Shown here: positions 18,705-27,578 of the stretch, in pieces
Layout: each line of letters starts with the position of its first letter
Numbering within the stretch: the stretch's first letter is position 1
Source: Azospirillum ramasamyi
Lineage (GTDB): Bacteria; Pseudomonadota; Alphaproteobacteria; Azospirillales; Azospirillaceae
Length of the DNA stretch: 64,000 nucleotides
NCBI RefSeq assembly: GCF_003233655.1
Contig: NZ_CP029829.1
Span: 2,242,978 to 2,306,977, forward strand
Direction: 5' to 3'
Made by a program: the position numbers and the translations under genes
The notes under the pieces: model-generated
Database searches by the model: none
What the model was told of the DNA's origin: nothing
What the model saw: the letters and a program-made list of their open reading frames with translations, nothing else

Positions 18705-18916
18705 GGCATCTCCTCCTTAATTGCGGCCGGTCCGTGGAGGGCGCCGGCCTTGTGTCCAACAGGCTGTGATCGCACTTGTTGTTTACCAGATGGCGTTACC
18801 AGATGGCCCCTCACCATACCACACCGTATGGTCGGAGCCCATGGGGTGACGATCGGCGCCGGCCGCGATGCCGGCGGTTTCTCTAAAGGGGCAGATCCCG
18901 GAGGGTTTCAGCATCC

Positions 18917-19324
18917 ATGTCAGCATCCGTTCCCACCGGTACCGGCACCGCGCTGGCGATTCCCGATCCCGTGCGGGTCGAGCGGGACGAGCGGCTGGTC
19001 CGCCGCCGCTTCTGGCCGAAGCTGCGCGCCAACCTGCACCGCATTCCCTTTCTGGAAGACCTGCTGGCCGCCTATTTCTGCGCGATCGATCCGGCAACGC
19101 CCTATCGGGCGAAGGCGATCCTTCTGGGGGCGCTGGCCTATTTCGTGCTGCCGGTGGATGCCCTGCCCGACTGGCTGCTGATCGCCGGCTTCACCGACGA
19201 CGCGGCGGTGCTGGCCGCCGCCATCCAGACGGTGCGCTCCAACCTGACCCCGGCGCACTGGAACCGCGCGAAGGAAACGCTGCGCGCCGAGGCGGACGGC
19301 GGCGAAACGGAACGGCCCGGCTAA
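18917..19324 (+). CDS. YkvA family (DUF1232) protein
   Basis: This 135-residue protein contains the DUF1232 core, with a hydrophobic helix ILLGALAYFVLPVDAL and the signature DALPDWLLIAGFTDDA (about 81-96). Family members are small, probably membrane-associated proteins of unknown role. An N-terminal segment (1-25) is low in complexity. The start follows a weak GGAGG about 18 bases upstream. Its stop overlaps by four bases the stop of the convergent DMT transporter gene. Confidence 0.85.
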   Translation: MSASVPTGTGTALAIPDPVRVERDERLVRRRFWPKLRANLHRIPFLEDLLAAYFCAIDPATPYRAKAILLGALAYFVLPVDALPDWLLIAGFTDDAAVLAAAIQTVRSNLTPAHWNRAKETLRAEADGGETERPG

Positions 19325-20265
19325 CCGGCCGCCGCCCTCGCGGCCTTGCGCCCGTCCGCCGCATCGCGATGCATGGTGTAGAGCGCGGAGCCGGCGATCA
19401 CCAGCGCCCCCACCCAGCCCCACAGATCCATGGTCTGGCCGAAGGCGAACCACGCCACGAGCGCGGTGAAGGGCAACCGGGCGTAATCGTAGGGCATCAT
19501 CGCCGAGGATTCGGCAAGCGACAGCGCCTTCGTCATCGCCAACTGGCCCGCAGTCAGCAGCCCGCCCAGAAGCGCCAGCGCGCCCAGCACGCTCCAGCTC
19601 GGCCAGGTCCAGACGAACAGCGCCGGAACCAGCGCCATCGGGGTGACCAGCAGGCCAAGGAAGGTGACGATGACCGGCGCGCTGTCCCTGCGGCTGAGCA
19701 TCCGCATCTGCAGCACGGTGACGGCGGCGGCGAGGCAATGAGCGAACAGCGCCAGGAAAGCCAGATCGACGGGCGTGGCCCCCGGCCGCAGCACGATCAG
19801 CACTCCGGCGAAACCGGCGAACACCGCCACCCAGCGCCGCAGCCGCACCCGTTCGCCCAGGAGCAGCGCAGCACCCGCCGTGACGAACAGCGGGATGGCG
19901 AAGCTGACCGATGTCGCGGTCGGCAAGGGGATATGGGCGATGGCGTAGAACCAGCCGGCCATCGCGCACAGGCTGGTGAGCGCCCGCGTCACATAGGGCC
20001 CCAGCCGCCGCTCCGCCAACACCGACCGGCAGGCCGGCGCCCCCACCGTCAGCGCCCAGGGAAGCATCCACAGCAGGCTGAACAGGTTGCGGAAGAACAC
20101 GACCTCCAGCGGGTCCATGACGGTGGAGGCCCAGCGCACGGCCGAATTGCCGATCCCGAACAGCAGCGCCGACAGCAGCATGAAGCCGGCGCCAAGCAGC
20201 AGCCGGTTCGTCGGCGCCCGCAGGCCGGGCCCCGCATTCACGGGGGGAGAGGCTGAGACGGTCAC
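19321..20265 (-). CDS. DMT-superfamily (EamA) transporter
   Basis: The 314-residue inner-membrane protein has ten hydrophobic helices arranged as two EamA repeats. The first covers about 22-150 (containing AIRWAS-like SAVRWASTVMDPLEVVFFRN) and the second about 170-300 (containing YDYARLPFTALVAWFAFGQ). Such proteins export amino acids, metabolites or drugs; the substrate here is unknown. The gene is convergent with the DUF1232 gene and lies downstream of the ornithine cyclodeaminase-like gene across a 426-base gap, so joint transcription is unlikely. Confidence 0.9.
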   Translation of the reverse strand: MTVSASPPVNAGPGLRAPTNRLLLGAGFMLLSALLFGIGNSAVRWASTVMDPLEVVFFRNLFSLLWMLPWALTVGAPACRSVLAERRLGPYVTRALTSLCAMAGWFYAIAHIPLPTATSVSFAIPLFVTAGAALLLGERVRLRRWVAVFAGFAGVLIVLRPGATPVDLAFLALFAHCLAAAVTVLQMRMLSRRDSAPVIVTFLGLLVTPMALVPALFVWTWPSWSVLGALALLGGLLTAGQLAMTKALSLAESSAMMPYDYARLPFTALVAWFAFGQTMDLWGWVGALVIAGSALYTMHRDAADGRKAARAAAG

Positions 20266-20691
20266 GGTCGGTCGTCCTTGGAGAGCCGCTCGGCGGAAGC
20301 CGCTCGGCGGAGTTCGTTCGCGGGAACTCGTTTAGGGACAGCTGCGGCTGCAGGGTTCGGACCGGTCCGCAGTGTGACGCGTTAGCGCGAACATGGACTG
20401 CACGGAACCCCGCCCGCCACGGGTGCCATGGCGGCAATCCTCGCGGATACAACCTGGATAACGCAAGCGAAATGCAACTGACTTTTAGGGGGTACTCGCG
20501 TATGGCGTGTGACGGTATCCGCGAAATGGCGCCCAGCCGCCTGGACGGAGCGTGGATCGGGCGCAACGCGCCGCGCGCTTAAAGCGAATTTGCATTCGCT
20601 TTGGATTCCTATGACCTCATTCGCCGGTCGGGCTTCGGCCGCATGGGCGGCCGGGGCCGCCGTCGCGGTCCAAAGCGGATGGCACTCCGTT
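20266..20691. other. Gene-free gap with direct and inverted repeats
   Basis: No protein gene is supported. The 14-base word agccgctcggcgga is tandemly duplicated at 20284-20311. A perfect nine-pair inverted repeat, aaagcgaat/attcgcttt with a four-base loop, occupies 20581-20602. On the minus strand this hairpin lies 90 bases after the cyclodeaminase-like stop and could be a weak terminator or an operator for the transporter gene. The region from 20450 to 20520 probably contains the transporter promoter. Confidence 0.5.
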
Positions 20692-21651
20692 TTAGCGGAT
20701 GGAATCGTTGTGCAGCACCATCTCCACCGCCATCTGTGCGGCGCAGAGATCGGCCAGCGCCGTGCCCACCGATTTGAACAGGGTGATCTGGTCGTAGAAA
20801 CGCCGTCCCGCCCGCTCGCCGCGGCCGAGGTCGAACAGGTCGCCGGCGATGTCGTCCGCGGTCAGCAGGCCGGAGGCCAATGGCTGGGAGATGTCGCCGG
20901 CCTCCACCGGCGTGCGGTTACGGCAATCGACGAAGACGCGGGACCGGCGGATGCAGCCGTCGTCGGCTTCGCGCATCTCCGGCGTCACCCCGCCCAGCAG
21001 GTCCAGATGCTGGCCCGGCCGCAGCCAGTCGCCGTGGATCAGCGGCTCGCGCGCCGCGGTGGCGCAGGCGACGATGTCGGCGCCGCGCACCGCGCCCTCC
21101 AGGTCGCTGGTCGCCTCGATCCGGAACTTCGGTCGATGGAAGCGGGCGGCGAGGCGCTTGGCCTTCTGTAGGTCGCGGCCCCAGACCAGCACATGGCGGA
21201 TCGTCCGCACGGCGGCATGGGCTTCCACCAGTTCCAGCGCGAGGGAGCCGGTGCCGACCACCAGCAGGCGCTCCGCATCCGGCCGCGCCAGATAGGAGGC
21301 GGCGAGCGCCGAGGCCGCGGCGCCGCTGCGCCGGGCGAGTGCCGCGGAGGATTCCAGCAGCGCCTGCGGCACCCCGGTCTTGCCGTCGGCCAGCAGATAG
21401 ACACCCTGGATCTGCGGCAGGTCGCCGCCGGAATTGTCGGGAAAGTCCGTGTCGATGCGCAAGCCGATCGACTGGTTCACCTGCCAGGCCGGCGCCAGCA
21501 GCAGGGTGGCGTCGCTGGCCCCGTAGGTTTCCACCCGGTGGCGATGGGCCGGCGGGGCCTCCACGCCGGCGCGGAAGCTCTGCCGCAGCCGTTCGATCAG
21601 CATGCGGTGGTGCAAGACGGAACGAAGCTCGGCGGCGCTGACCGTGCGCAT
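20692..21651 (-). CDS. Ornithine cyclodeaminase / mu-crystallin family protein
   Basis: The 319-residue protein has the family's NAD(P)-binding motif VVGTGSL (131-137) within a Rossmann domain and the C-terminal signature ITLFKSVGTALADL. Family members include ornithine cyclodeaminase, alanine dehydrogenase and ketimine reductases that form or reduce cyclic imino acids. Which reaction applies cannot be decided from sequence. The active-site Arg/Lys region near the N-terminus (SIGLRIDTDFPDN) is divergent from true ornithine cyclodeaminase, so a ketimine reductase role is also possible. It stands alone downstream of the LapA-like gene on the same strand. Confidence 0.85.
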   Translation of the reverse strand: MRTVSAAELRSVLHHRMLIERLRQSFRAGVEAPPAHRHRVETYGASDATLLLAPAWQVNQSIGLRIDTDFPDNSGGDLPQIQGVYLLADGKTGVPQALLESSAALARRSGAAASALAASYLARPDAERLLVVGTGSLALELVEAHAAVRTIRHVLVWGRDLQKAKRLAARFHRPKFRIEATSDLEGAVRGADIVACATAAREPLIHGDWLRPGQHLDLLGGVTPEMREADDGCIRRSRVFVDCRNRTPVEAGDISQPLASGLLTADDIAGDLFDLGRGERAGRRFYDQITLFKSVGTALADLCAAQMAVEMVLHNDSIR

Positions 21652-21737
21652 GGGACCTCCTCCCGCCGACCGGCACCCGCCCCTCGCGACGGGAGGGGCC
21701 GGGAGAGGGGAAAAAACGTCGTCCGGTTACGCCGGCC

Positions 21738-22133
21738 TCAATGCACCGTCGGCGCGTTGTTCTCGGCGGCCGGGACCGGCAGTCCGCCGCTGGAGCCCGG
21801 CAGCGGACCCGAGACCGGACGGATGCTCTCGGCCAGCCGCTTCTCGGCGGCGGCGGCGCGGGCCTGCGCCTCCTTCAGTTCGCGCTCCAGATACAGCACG
21901 CGGTTGCTCTCGCGCCGGGCGCGGCGGCGGTAGCGGCGCTGGCTGTTCCAGACGATGAAGCCGCCGGCCAGGAAGCCCAGCAGCAGCGCCGCCAGCGCGG
22001 CCAGAAAGACCGGGGTGTCGAGCGTGAAGGGCAGCGGCCACAGCGACAGGGTCACCACGCCGCGGTTGGAGATCGCGAACAGGATCGCGACGAGGGCCAC
22101 CGGCAGGGTGACGATCCAGGAAATATGGCGCAA
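21738..22133 (-). CDS. LapA-like (DUF1049) membrane protein
   Basis: This 131-residue protein has two hydrophobic helices (about 5-20 and 41-64) joined by SNRGVVTLSLWPLPFTLD. Family positions are normally filled by N-x-x-V-x-x-x-x-P, as here. A coiled-coil region (75-110, ESNRVLYLERELKEAQARA) and a polar tail follow. LapA/YciS-type proteins assist lipopolysaccharide assembly in enterobacteria; the role here is inferred. It follows ihfB by 50 bases, the usual alphaproteobacterial order, and is likely co-transcribed with it. Confidence 0.85.
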   Translation of the reverse strand: MRHISWIVTLPVALVAILFAISNRGVVTLSLWPLPFTLDTPVFLAALAALLLGFLAGGFIVWNSQRRYRRRARRESNRVLYLERELKEAQARAAAAEKRLAESIRPVSGPLPGSSGGLPVPAAENNAPTVH

Positions 22134-22182
22134 AGCGAAGGTTCCTCAGAAATGCGGCGGGGAGAGACGGCCGGTCCGGCGC

Positions 22183-22464
22183 TCAGTCCGTGTTCAGACG
22201 TTCCCGGAGCTGCTTACCGGTCTTGAAGAACGGGATGCATTTCTCGCCGACGTCAACCGATTCTCCGGTCCGGGGATTGCGGCCCGTGCGCGCGTCCCGC
22301 TTCTTGATGGAGAAAGCGCCGAAGCCGCGCAGTTCCACCCGGTCGCCGCGCGCCAGTGCTTCCGTGATCTCATCGAAGATGGTGCCGACGATCTTCTCGA
22401 TGTCGCGCTGATAGAGATGCGGATTCCGTTCCGCCAGCCGTTGGATCAGTTCCGATTTGGTCAT
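22183..22464 (-). CDS. ihfB: Integration host factor beta subunit
   Basis: IHF-beta pairs with IHF-alpha to bend DNA sharply at specific sites, acting in transcription, recombination and replication. The 93-residue protein has the HU/IHF fold and the beta-arm sequence [17 protein letters not shown] with the intercalating proline. The N-terminal [17 protein letters not shown] is typical of the beta rather than the alpha subunit. A LapA-like gene follows. The usual upstream rpsA gene is absent here. Confidence 0.97.
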   Translation of the reverse strand: MTKSELIQRLAERNPHLYQRDIEKIVGTIFDEITEALARGDRVELRGFGAFSIKKRDARTGRNPRTGESVDVGEKCIPFFKTGKQLRERLNTD

Positions 22465-22774
22465 GATCGTTGACGTTCCCCCATTCGGTGCGGGCGCTTA
22501 TGGTCGCAGTGCGCCGCGCTTGAGCATCAGCGTGCCACCGGCCTGCCAAGGCGTCAAGCCCCACCCGTGGCGCTAAACCGTTATGACACAACCCCTTTTT
22601 CAGTTCTCCCGCTGCCCGGCCAGGGAGGAAACCGTCTCTTGCGGGCAGTACCGTCCACGGCGGCGGCGGCAATCTCCGACAGGGATCGTGACGGAAATTT
22701 GAAAGCAATCAACGGCTTCCCGAAAGAAATCCCGCCGGCTGGAACAATCCGCCGGCGGGCGATTCCCCGGCGGG
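22465..22774. other. Gap between ihfB and the pentapeptide gene, with a minus-strand terminator
   Basis: No gene is supported in these 310 bases. The arms cccgccgg (22731-22738) and ccggcggg (22752-22759) form a hairpin 16 bases after the pentapeptide-protein stop (minus strand), followed on that strand by ATTTCTTTC. This is a likely intrinsic terminator. The ihfB end probably holds its promoter. Confidence 0.6.
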
Positions 22775-24049
22775 TCAGGCCCCGCCCAGCCGCGTCCCCT
22801 CCAGGATGGCGCCCTCCAGCACCGCCGACGAGCGGTCGCAGCCGGTCAGGTCGGCCAGAGTCAGGTCGCTGCCCTTCAGGTTGGTCTCGGCCAGCGAGGC
22901 GCCGGCCAGCCGGGCCCGCACCAGTGAGGCCCGCATCACCTTGGCCCCGGCGCTGACCAGCAGCATGCCCAGATTGGCGCCGTCGAGCCGGCTGTCGATC
23001 AGGATGGCGCGGTCCAGCTTCACCCCGCGCAGGTCGGCGGACCGCAGATCGGCCGAGCGCAGGTCGGCGCCGTCGAACTGGGCGGCCTGCAGTTGGGCGC
23101 CGTTCAGCCGGGCATGGCGCAGCCGGGCGCCGGTGCCCTTGGCCAGCGTCAGGATCTTGCCCGTCAGGTCGGCCCCCTCCAGGTTCAGCCCGGTCAGGTC
23201 GAGCTGGCATCCCTGCTTGCCGCTGGTGCCCAGCCAGATCATGTGCTGGCGCAGCATGCCGTCCAGCTGCTCGGCCGGCAGGGCCGGCAGTTCGACCGCC
23301 GCGGCGGCCTCCGGTTCCGGATCGGCCGCCGGCCCCTGGGGCGGCGCCTGCCGGGCGGCATGGGCCTGCTCGTCGGTGCGGATCGCCTGCTCCAGCCCGC
23401 CGTCGTCCAGGTTGGCCCCATCGAGGATGGCGCCGCGCAGGTCGGAACCGTTGAGATCCGCCCCGCGCAGGTCGGCGCCGGAGAAATTGGCGTCGCGCAG
23501 GTCGGTGCGGTCAAGCCGGGCGCCGGCCAGCCGGGTGTTGGTGAAGTCGGCCGCCCGCGCGAAGCTGCCCGACAGCTTGGCCCGCGCCATGTCGGCGTTG
23601 GTCAGCCGGGCGGACGCCATGTCGGCCGGGCCGGGGTCGAAGCCCACCACCTTCAGCTCGCCGGCGCTGTTGCGGTTGACCATGCTGCCGTCGCGCAGGT
23701 CGACCTCGACCATGGTGGCGCCGTCCAGCCGGGCGCCGCGCACGTTGGCGCCGCGCATGTCGGTGCGGAACAGCCGCGAGTCGCTCATGTCGGCTCCGCG
23801 CAGGTCGGCGCCGTAGAGGTCGGCATGGTCGAGGATCGTACCGCGCAGGTCGGCGTCGCGCAGGATGGCGCCGGCCAGATGGGCGCCGGTCAGGTTGCGG
23901 CCGGCCAGCGACAGGCCCGACAGATCGAAGAAGGGCAGGTTGGCGCGGGCGCCGTTCGGACGCCCCTCGGCGAATCGGACATGGCGCTCGCACACGCGGT
24001 CGAGCTGGTCCTGGGTCAGGCGGATGCGGGATTTGCCGTTTTGCGCCAT
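22775..24049 (-). CDS. Pentapeptide-repeat protein
   Basis: The 424-residue protein is built mainly from pentapeptide repeats of the A(D/N)LxG type in two blocks: about 42-225 (for example LRGADLNGSDLRGAILDGANL) and about 290-424. These would fold as right-handed quadrilateral beta-helices. A non-repeat linker, Ala/Pro-rich and with a helical patch (about 226-290), separates them. A short N-terminal region RIRLTQDQLDRVCERHVRF resembles the segment around 265-280, hinting at an internal duplication of a head-plus-helix unit. Its start lies six bases after the stop of the CheZ-like gene, so the two are almost certainly co-transcribed. Function is unknown; a scaffold role in chemotaxis is a guess. 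Confidence 0.88.
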   Translation of the reverse strand: MAQNGKSRIRLTQDQLDRVCERHVRFAEGRPNGARANLPFFDLSGLSLAGRNLTGAHLAGAILRDADLRGTILDHADLYGADLRGADMSDSRLFRTDMRGANVRGARLDGATMVEVDLRDGSMVNRNSAGELKVVGFDPGPADMASARLTNADMARAKLSGSFARAADFTNTRLAGARLDRTDLRDANFSGADLRGADLNGSDLRGAILDGANLDDGGLEQAIRTDEQAHAARQAPPQGPAADPEPEAAAAVELPALPAEQLDGMLRQHMIWLGTSGKQGCQLDLTGLNLEGADLTGKILTLAKGTGARLRHARLNGAQLQAAQFDGADLRSADLRSADLRGVKLDRAILIDSRLDGANLGMLLVSAGAKVMRASLVRARLAGASLAETNLKGSDLTLADLTGCDRSSAVLEGAILEGTRLGGA

Positions 24050-24055
24050 GTCCGG

Positions 24056-25009
24056 TCACGCGAACAGGGCGTCGATGTCGGCCTGGGAGATCTGGCCGCC
24101 GCCATCGCCGCCGCCGGGATCGGCGGGCGGCGGGGGTGGCGGCGGAGGGGGCGGCGGAGAAGGCTCCACGTCGGCCGGAAGCGGCTCCGCCCGTTCCGCC
24201 ACCTCGGGCACGCTGGCGAACAGCGCGTCGATGGCGTCCTGGCTGACCTCCGGGCCGCCCAGCTGCGGGCCGTTCAGCAGATGCGCGTCGGGACGGGTGT
24301 CGCCCATCTTGCGGTGGGAGGAGATCTCGCCCGGGGCGTGGTGCTGCTCGGCCACCGCCAGCCGCTCGACGCCCCAGATCTCGATCATCGTGTTCACGCG
24401 CTCTTCGATGTAGCGCAGCGTGTTGACGACCTTGGTGGTGCGCTGGCCGGTGATGTCCTGGAAGGAGCAGGCGGTCATGATCTCGATGCACCACGCCTCG
24501 ACCGCGTCGATCCGTTCGGCCAGATCGGCGTCGTCGCGCGGCATCGACATGGTGATTTCCTGGATCTTCTCCGTCGCGTTCAGGATGTCGGTGGTGGCGC
24601 GCTCGGTGGCGGCGACGATCTCGTCCAGTTCGCCGGTCGCCGCCTCGATGCGGTTGGAGCCGGTGTCGGTGGCCTTCAGCGCGGCGATGTCGCTGCGCGC
24701 CTCGCGCACCACCTGGGTGATGGCGGTCAACTCCTGCTGGATGCGCGGATCCTCGCCCGGCGCCAGGGCGGCGAAGGCGCTGGGAGAGGCGCCGCTCAGC
24801 CGGTCCACCTGGGTTTCCAGCTTGTCGACCAGCCGGTGAAAATCGTCGGAGGCGACGACGCGGCAGCGCCGGTCGCGCATGCGCAGGAAGGCGCGGCCCC
24901 GCGCCGTCTGCGACAGGGCCTCCTCCATCTGCAGATACTCTTGCTCGGTCAGTTCGAGCAGTGACCCGCCGTTCATCGCGCTCAACCCGCCTTCCAACGA
25001 CCGCGCCAT
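24056..25009 (-). CDS. cheZ: CheZ-like chemotaxis phosphatase with two C-terminal CheY-binding-type motifs
   Basis: CheZ dephosphorylates CheY-P. This 317-residue protein has a long helical region (about 55-215) ending in the CheZ active-site motif CSFQDITGQRT (181-191); D185 and Q189 correspond to E. coli D143 and Q147. The tail carries two copies of an SQxxIDALFA motif, at 255-265 and at the very end (307-317), separated by a run of 12 prolines (285-296). In E. coli the CheZ C-terminal helix that docks CheY has a related SQDQVDDLL sequence. Starts at 25030, 25009 and 24976 are possible; 25009 has GAGAGGGGG just upstream. It heads an operon with the pentapeptide protein and is divergent from the HtrA gene. 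Confidence 0.85.
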   Translation of the reverse strand: MARSLEGGLSAMNGGSLLELTEQEYLQMEEALSQTARGRAFLRMRDRRCRVVASDDFHRLVDKLETQVDRLSGASPSAFAALAPGEDPRIQQELTAITQVVREARSDIAALKATDTGSNRIEAATGELDEIVAATERATTDILNATEKIQEITMSMPRDDADLAERIDAVEAWCIEIMTACSFQDITGQRTTKVVNTLRYIEERVNTMIEIWGVERLAVAEQHHAPGEISSHRKMGDTRPDAHLLNGPQLGGPEVSQDAIDALFASVPEVAERAEPLPADVEPSPPPPPPPPPPPADPGGGDGGGQISQADIDALFA

Positions 25010-25235
25010 CCCCCTCTCGCCGGGGGGCACGCCAGCCCTGTCCTATACCACCGAATTTGTTTACCGGGAGTTTCCGCCGCCGCCGGGCTATCATTCTTCC
25101 CGATGGAATCGGCCGTCGCCCGGAAGCTTGAGCGCCAGGGGACGGACAGGCTTGAACCGCCTTCCTTTTTGTCCCAAATCAGCCCGGTCGGTGACCGTCT
25201 CCGATGGAAATTCCCCTCCAGGAAAGGAAGAAGCG

Positions 25236-26378
25236 ATGAAAGCGGTGGTGCGTCCGGTGGTGTTTGCGGCTGCCGTCGGGATGGCTGCGCTGGCCGGCGG
25301 CGCGCTGGTCGCACCGGCCGATTCGGCGCTGGGCCGGGCCGGGGCCGCTGCCGGGTTGGGGGCTTCGCCCGCCGCGGCGGCGCTGCCGCTGGGCGCGGTC
25401 GGCGGCGGCACCATCGCCCCGATGCTGGAACAGGTGACTCCGGCGGTGGTGAACATCTCGGTGCTGAGCCAGGCGCCCCAGGCGGAAAACCCGCTGCTGC
25501 GCGACCCCTTCTTCCGCCGCTTCTTCAACCTGCCGGACCAGATGCCGCAGGGCCGCCCGCAGGTCAGCGCCGGGTCCGGCGTGATCGTCGACGCCGCCAG
25601 GGGCTATGTCGTCACCAACAGCCATGTGGTGGAGAACGCGCAGGAGATCGCCGTCACGCTGAAGGACCGCCGCCGCCTGCGCGCCCGGCTGATCGGCCGC
25701 GACGCCGCCACCGACATCGCGCTGCTGCAGATCAAGGCGGAGAACCTGACCGCCCTGCCGCTCGGCGATTCGGACCGCGCGAAGGTCGGCGACTTCGTCG
25801 TCGCCATCGGCAATCCTTTCGGTCTGGGCCAGACCGTGACCTCCGGCATCGTCTCGGCGCTCGGCCGCAGCGGGCTGAAGATCGAGGGGTACGAGGACTT
25901 CATCCAGACCGACGCCTCGATCAACCCCGGCAACTCCGGCGGCGCTCTGGTCAATTTCCAGGGCGAGCTGATCGGCATCAACACCGCCATCATCGGCCCG
26001 GCCGGCGGATCGGTCGGCATCGGCTTCGCCGTGCCGGTCAGCATCGTCCGCTCGGTGATGGAGCAGCTGCGCGAATATGGCGAGGTGCGGCGCGGCCGGC
26101 TGGGCGTCGCCATCCAGGATCTGACGCCCGATCTGGCGGAAAGCCTGAACCTGCAGGGCGACGAGGGCGCGCTGATCGCCAAGATCGAACGCGGATCGCC
26201 CGCCGACAGCGGCGGGCTGCGCAGCGGCGACGTGGTGGTCGCGGTGGACGGCCGTCCCATCCGCAGCGCCACCGATTTCCGCAACCGCATCGGTCTTATG
26301 CGCGTCGGCACGCCGGTGCAGTTGACGGTGGTGCGCAACGGCGGGCAAAAGTCGGTGACCGTCCGCACCCAGCGCTGA
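25236..26378 (+). CDS. HtrA/DegP-family periplasmic serine protease with one PDZ domain
   Basis: The 380-residue protein has an export signal (hydrophobic 6-27), a trypsin-like domain with catalytic His130 (TNSHVV), Asp160 (ATDIALL) and Ser234 (GNSGGAL), and a single PDZ domain (about 285-375). One PDZ domain and this length fit the DegS or short HtrA type rather than DegP, which has two. It would degrade or sense misfolded envelope proteins. ATG 25236 is chosen because GGAAGAAG lies just upstream and the signal peptide begins there. A gene of unknown function follows 82 bases later on the same strand. Confidence 0.93.
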   Translation: MKAVVRPVVFAAAVGMAALAGGALVAPADSALGRAGAAAGLGASPAAAALPLGAVGGGTIAPMLEQVTPAVVNISVLSQAPQAENPLLRDPFFRRFFNLPDQMPQGRPQVSAGSGVIVDAARGYVVTNSHVVENAQEIAVTLKDRRRLRARLIGRDAATDIALLQIKAENLTALPLGDSDRAKVGDFVVAIGNPFGLGQTVTSGIVSALGRSGLKIEGYEDFIQTDASINPGNSGGALVNFQGELIGINTAIIGPAGGSVGIGFAVPVSIVRSVMEQLREYGEVRRGRLGVAIQDLTPDLAESLNLQGDEGALIAKIERGSPADSGGLRSGDVVVAVDGRPIRSATDFRNRIGLMRVGTPVQLTVVRNGGQKSVTVRTQR

Positions 26379-26460
26379 AATCCGGCAAGGAGATCCGGCA
26401 AGGCCCGGCCGAAGACTCGGCGCCGGGGAGCGGACAGCAGAGGAGCCACCCCGTACCGGC

Positions 26461-27231
26461 ATGATGCGTTCCAACCCACCCCGCCGCCCGGCCGCCTCGC
26501 CGGCACCCTCGCCCGGCCGCAGCGCGGCCCAGCGCCAGCGCGAGATCGCGACGCTGCTGATGCGGCTCGACGCCATGCTGAAGCAGTCGGCGGAGCTGGC
26601 CCAGACGGCGCGCGAGCGGGTGTCGGTCGGCGGGCTGGGCCGTTACCGCCGATTCAGCCGGCGGGTGCGCGACTTCTTCGCGCTGGCGGCGCTGACGCAG
26701 GAACGGCTGGACGCCGCGCCGGAGGAGATGGAGGATCTGATCGATCCGATGACCACCGCGCTGGAACGTCTGCACGCCCGCATGGTGGTCCAGTTCGTGG
26801 AGGGCAGCGCCGGCTTCTTCTCCAGCTTCGCCCGGGTGAAGGCCCTGCCCATCGGCACCCATGAGATGTGCGGGGTGGAACTGCGCGGCGTGCTGGAAAT
26901 CCGCAAGTTCCTCGACGATCCACTCTATGAGGGGGAGCGCGGGCAGGCCCTGCGCGCCGAAACCGACCGCATCGCGGCCCTGATCCGCCGCGTGATGGAC
27001 CGCATCCCGCCGTTGCCCGACTTCGGCGACGAACCCAGCATCGGCCCGCGCGGCACGCTGAACAGCCCGTTGAAGGGCCCCAACGCCCATATGCCGCCCG
27101 GCCGCGGCGTCGCCCGGCCGGCCCCTCCCCGCCCTGTCGGCATGCCGCCCGCCGCCCCGCCGGCCCCCAACCCCAGCACCGAGGTCCGGTCGCTGAGCCT
27201 CGACCAGTTCGAGGACGACGAGGACGAGTGA
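26461..27231 (+). CDS. Hypothetical helical protein with proline-rich tail
   Basis: I do not recognise this 256-residue protein. It has a basic, Pro-rich N-terminus (1-22), a helical middle (25-185) with heptad-like segments such as REIATLLMRLDAMLKQSAEL, and a Pro/Gly-rich linker (190-240). It ends in a short acidic tail, SLDQFEDDEDE. No signal peptide or membrane segment is visible. It follows the HtrA gene by 82 bases on the same strand and may be co-transcribed. Coding is supported by length, strong third-position GC and a clean start. Confidence 0.75.
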   Translation: MMRSNPPRRPAASPAPSPGRSAAQRQREIATLLMRLDAMLKQSAELAQTARERVSVGGLGRYRRFSRRVRDFFALAALTQERLDAAPEEMEDLIDPMTTALERLHARMVVQFVEGSAGFFSSFARVKALPIGTHEMCGVELRGVLEIRKFLDDPLYEGERGQALRAETDRIAALIRRVMDRIPPLPDFGDEPSIGPRGTLNSPLKGPNAHMPPGRGVARPAPPRPVGMPPAAPPAPNPSTEVRSLSLDQFEDDEDE

Positions 27232-27323
27232 GCGGCGAAGGGGAGTTGCGGAGGGGGGAGCGGCAGAGGGGAACGGCAGAGGGGAACGGGAGCGCCGCCC
27301 CTCGGCCGCTCGGCGGCGATGCC

Positions 27324-27578
27324 TCAGCGGCGGTGCTTTTTTCCTTCCTCCGCGGTCAGGGCGCCGACCGCGGCGCCGGCGGCACCGCCCAGCAATCCGC
27401 CATAGACCGCGCTGCCGCCGGTGACCGCACCGATGGCGGCACCGCCGGCGGCGCCGATCGCTCCGCCCGTCAGGGCGCGGTTCTCGCGGTGGTTCAGGTT
27501 CGAACAGCCGCCGAGCAGGGTCGCACCGATCAGCAGCACCGTCGCCCCGGTGGTGAATGTCCGCATGGTCGTCTTCAT
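27324..27578 (-). CDS. Small glycine-zipper lipoprotein
   Basis: The 84-residue product has a lipoprotein signal peptide with lipobox LLGGC, giving Cys25 as the lipidated residue. A glycine-zipper region follows (about 34-70, with GGAIGAAGGAAIGAVTGG), then a basic tail. Such small 2TM-glycine-zipper or osmotically inducible lipoproteins are common in proteobacterial envelopes. ATG 27578 is chosen because GGAAGAG lies seven bases upstream. Role unknown; outer- or inner-membrane anchoring is inferred. Confidence 0.85.
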   Translation of the reverse strand: MKTTMRTFTTGATVLLIGATLLGGCSNLNHRENRALTGGAIGAAGGAAIGAVTGGSAVYGGLLGGAAGAAVGALTAEEGKKHRR

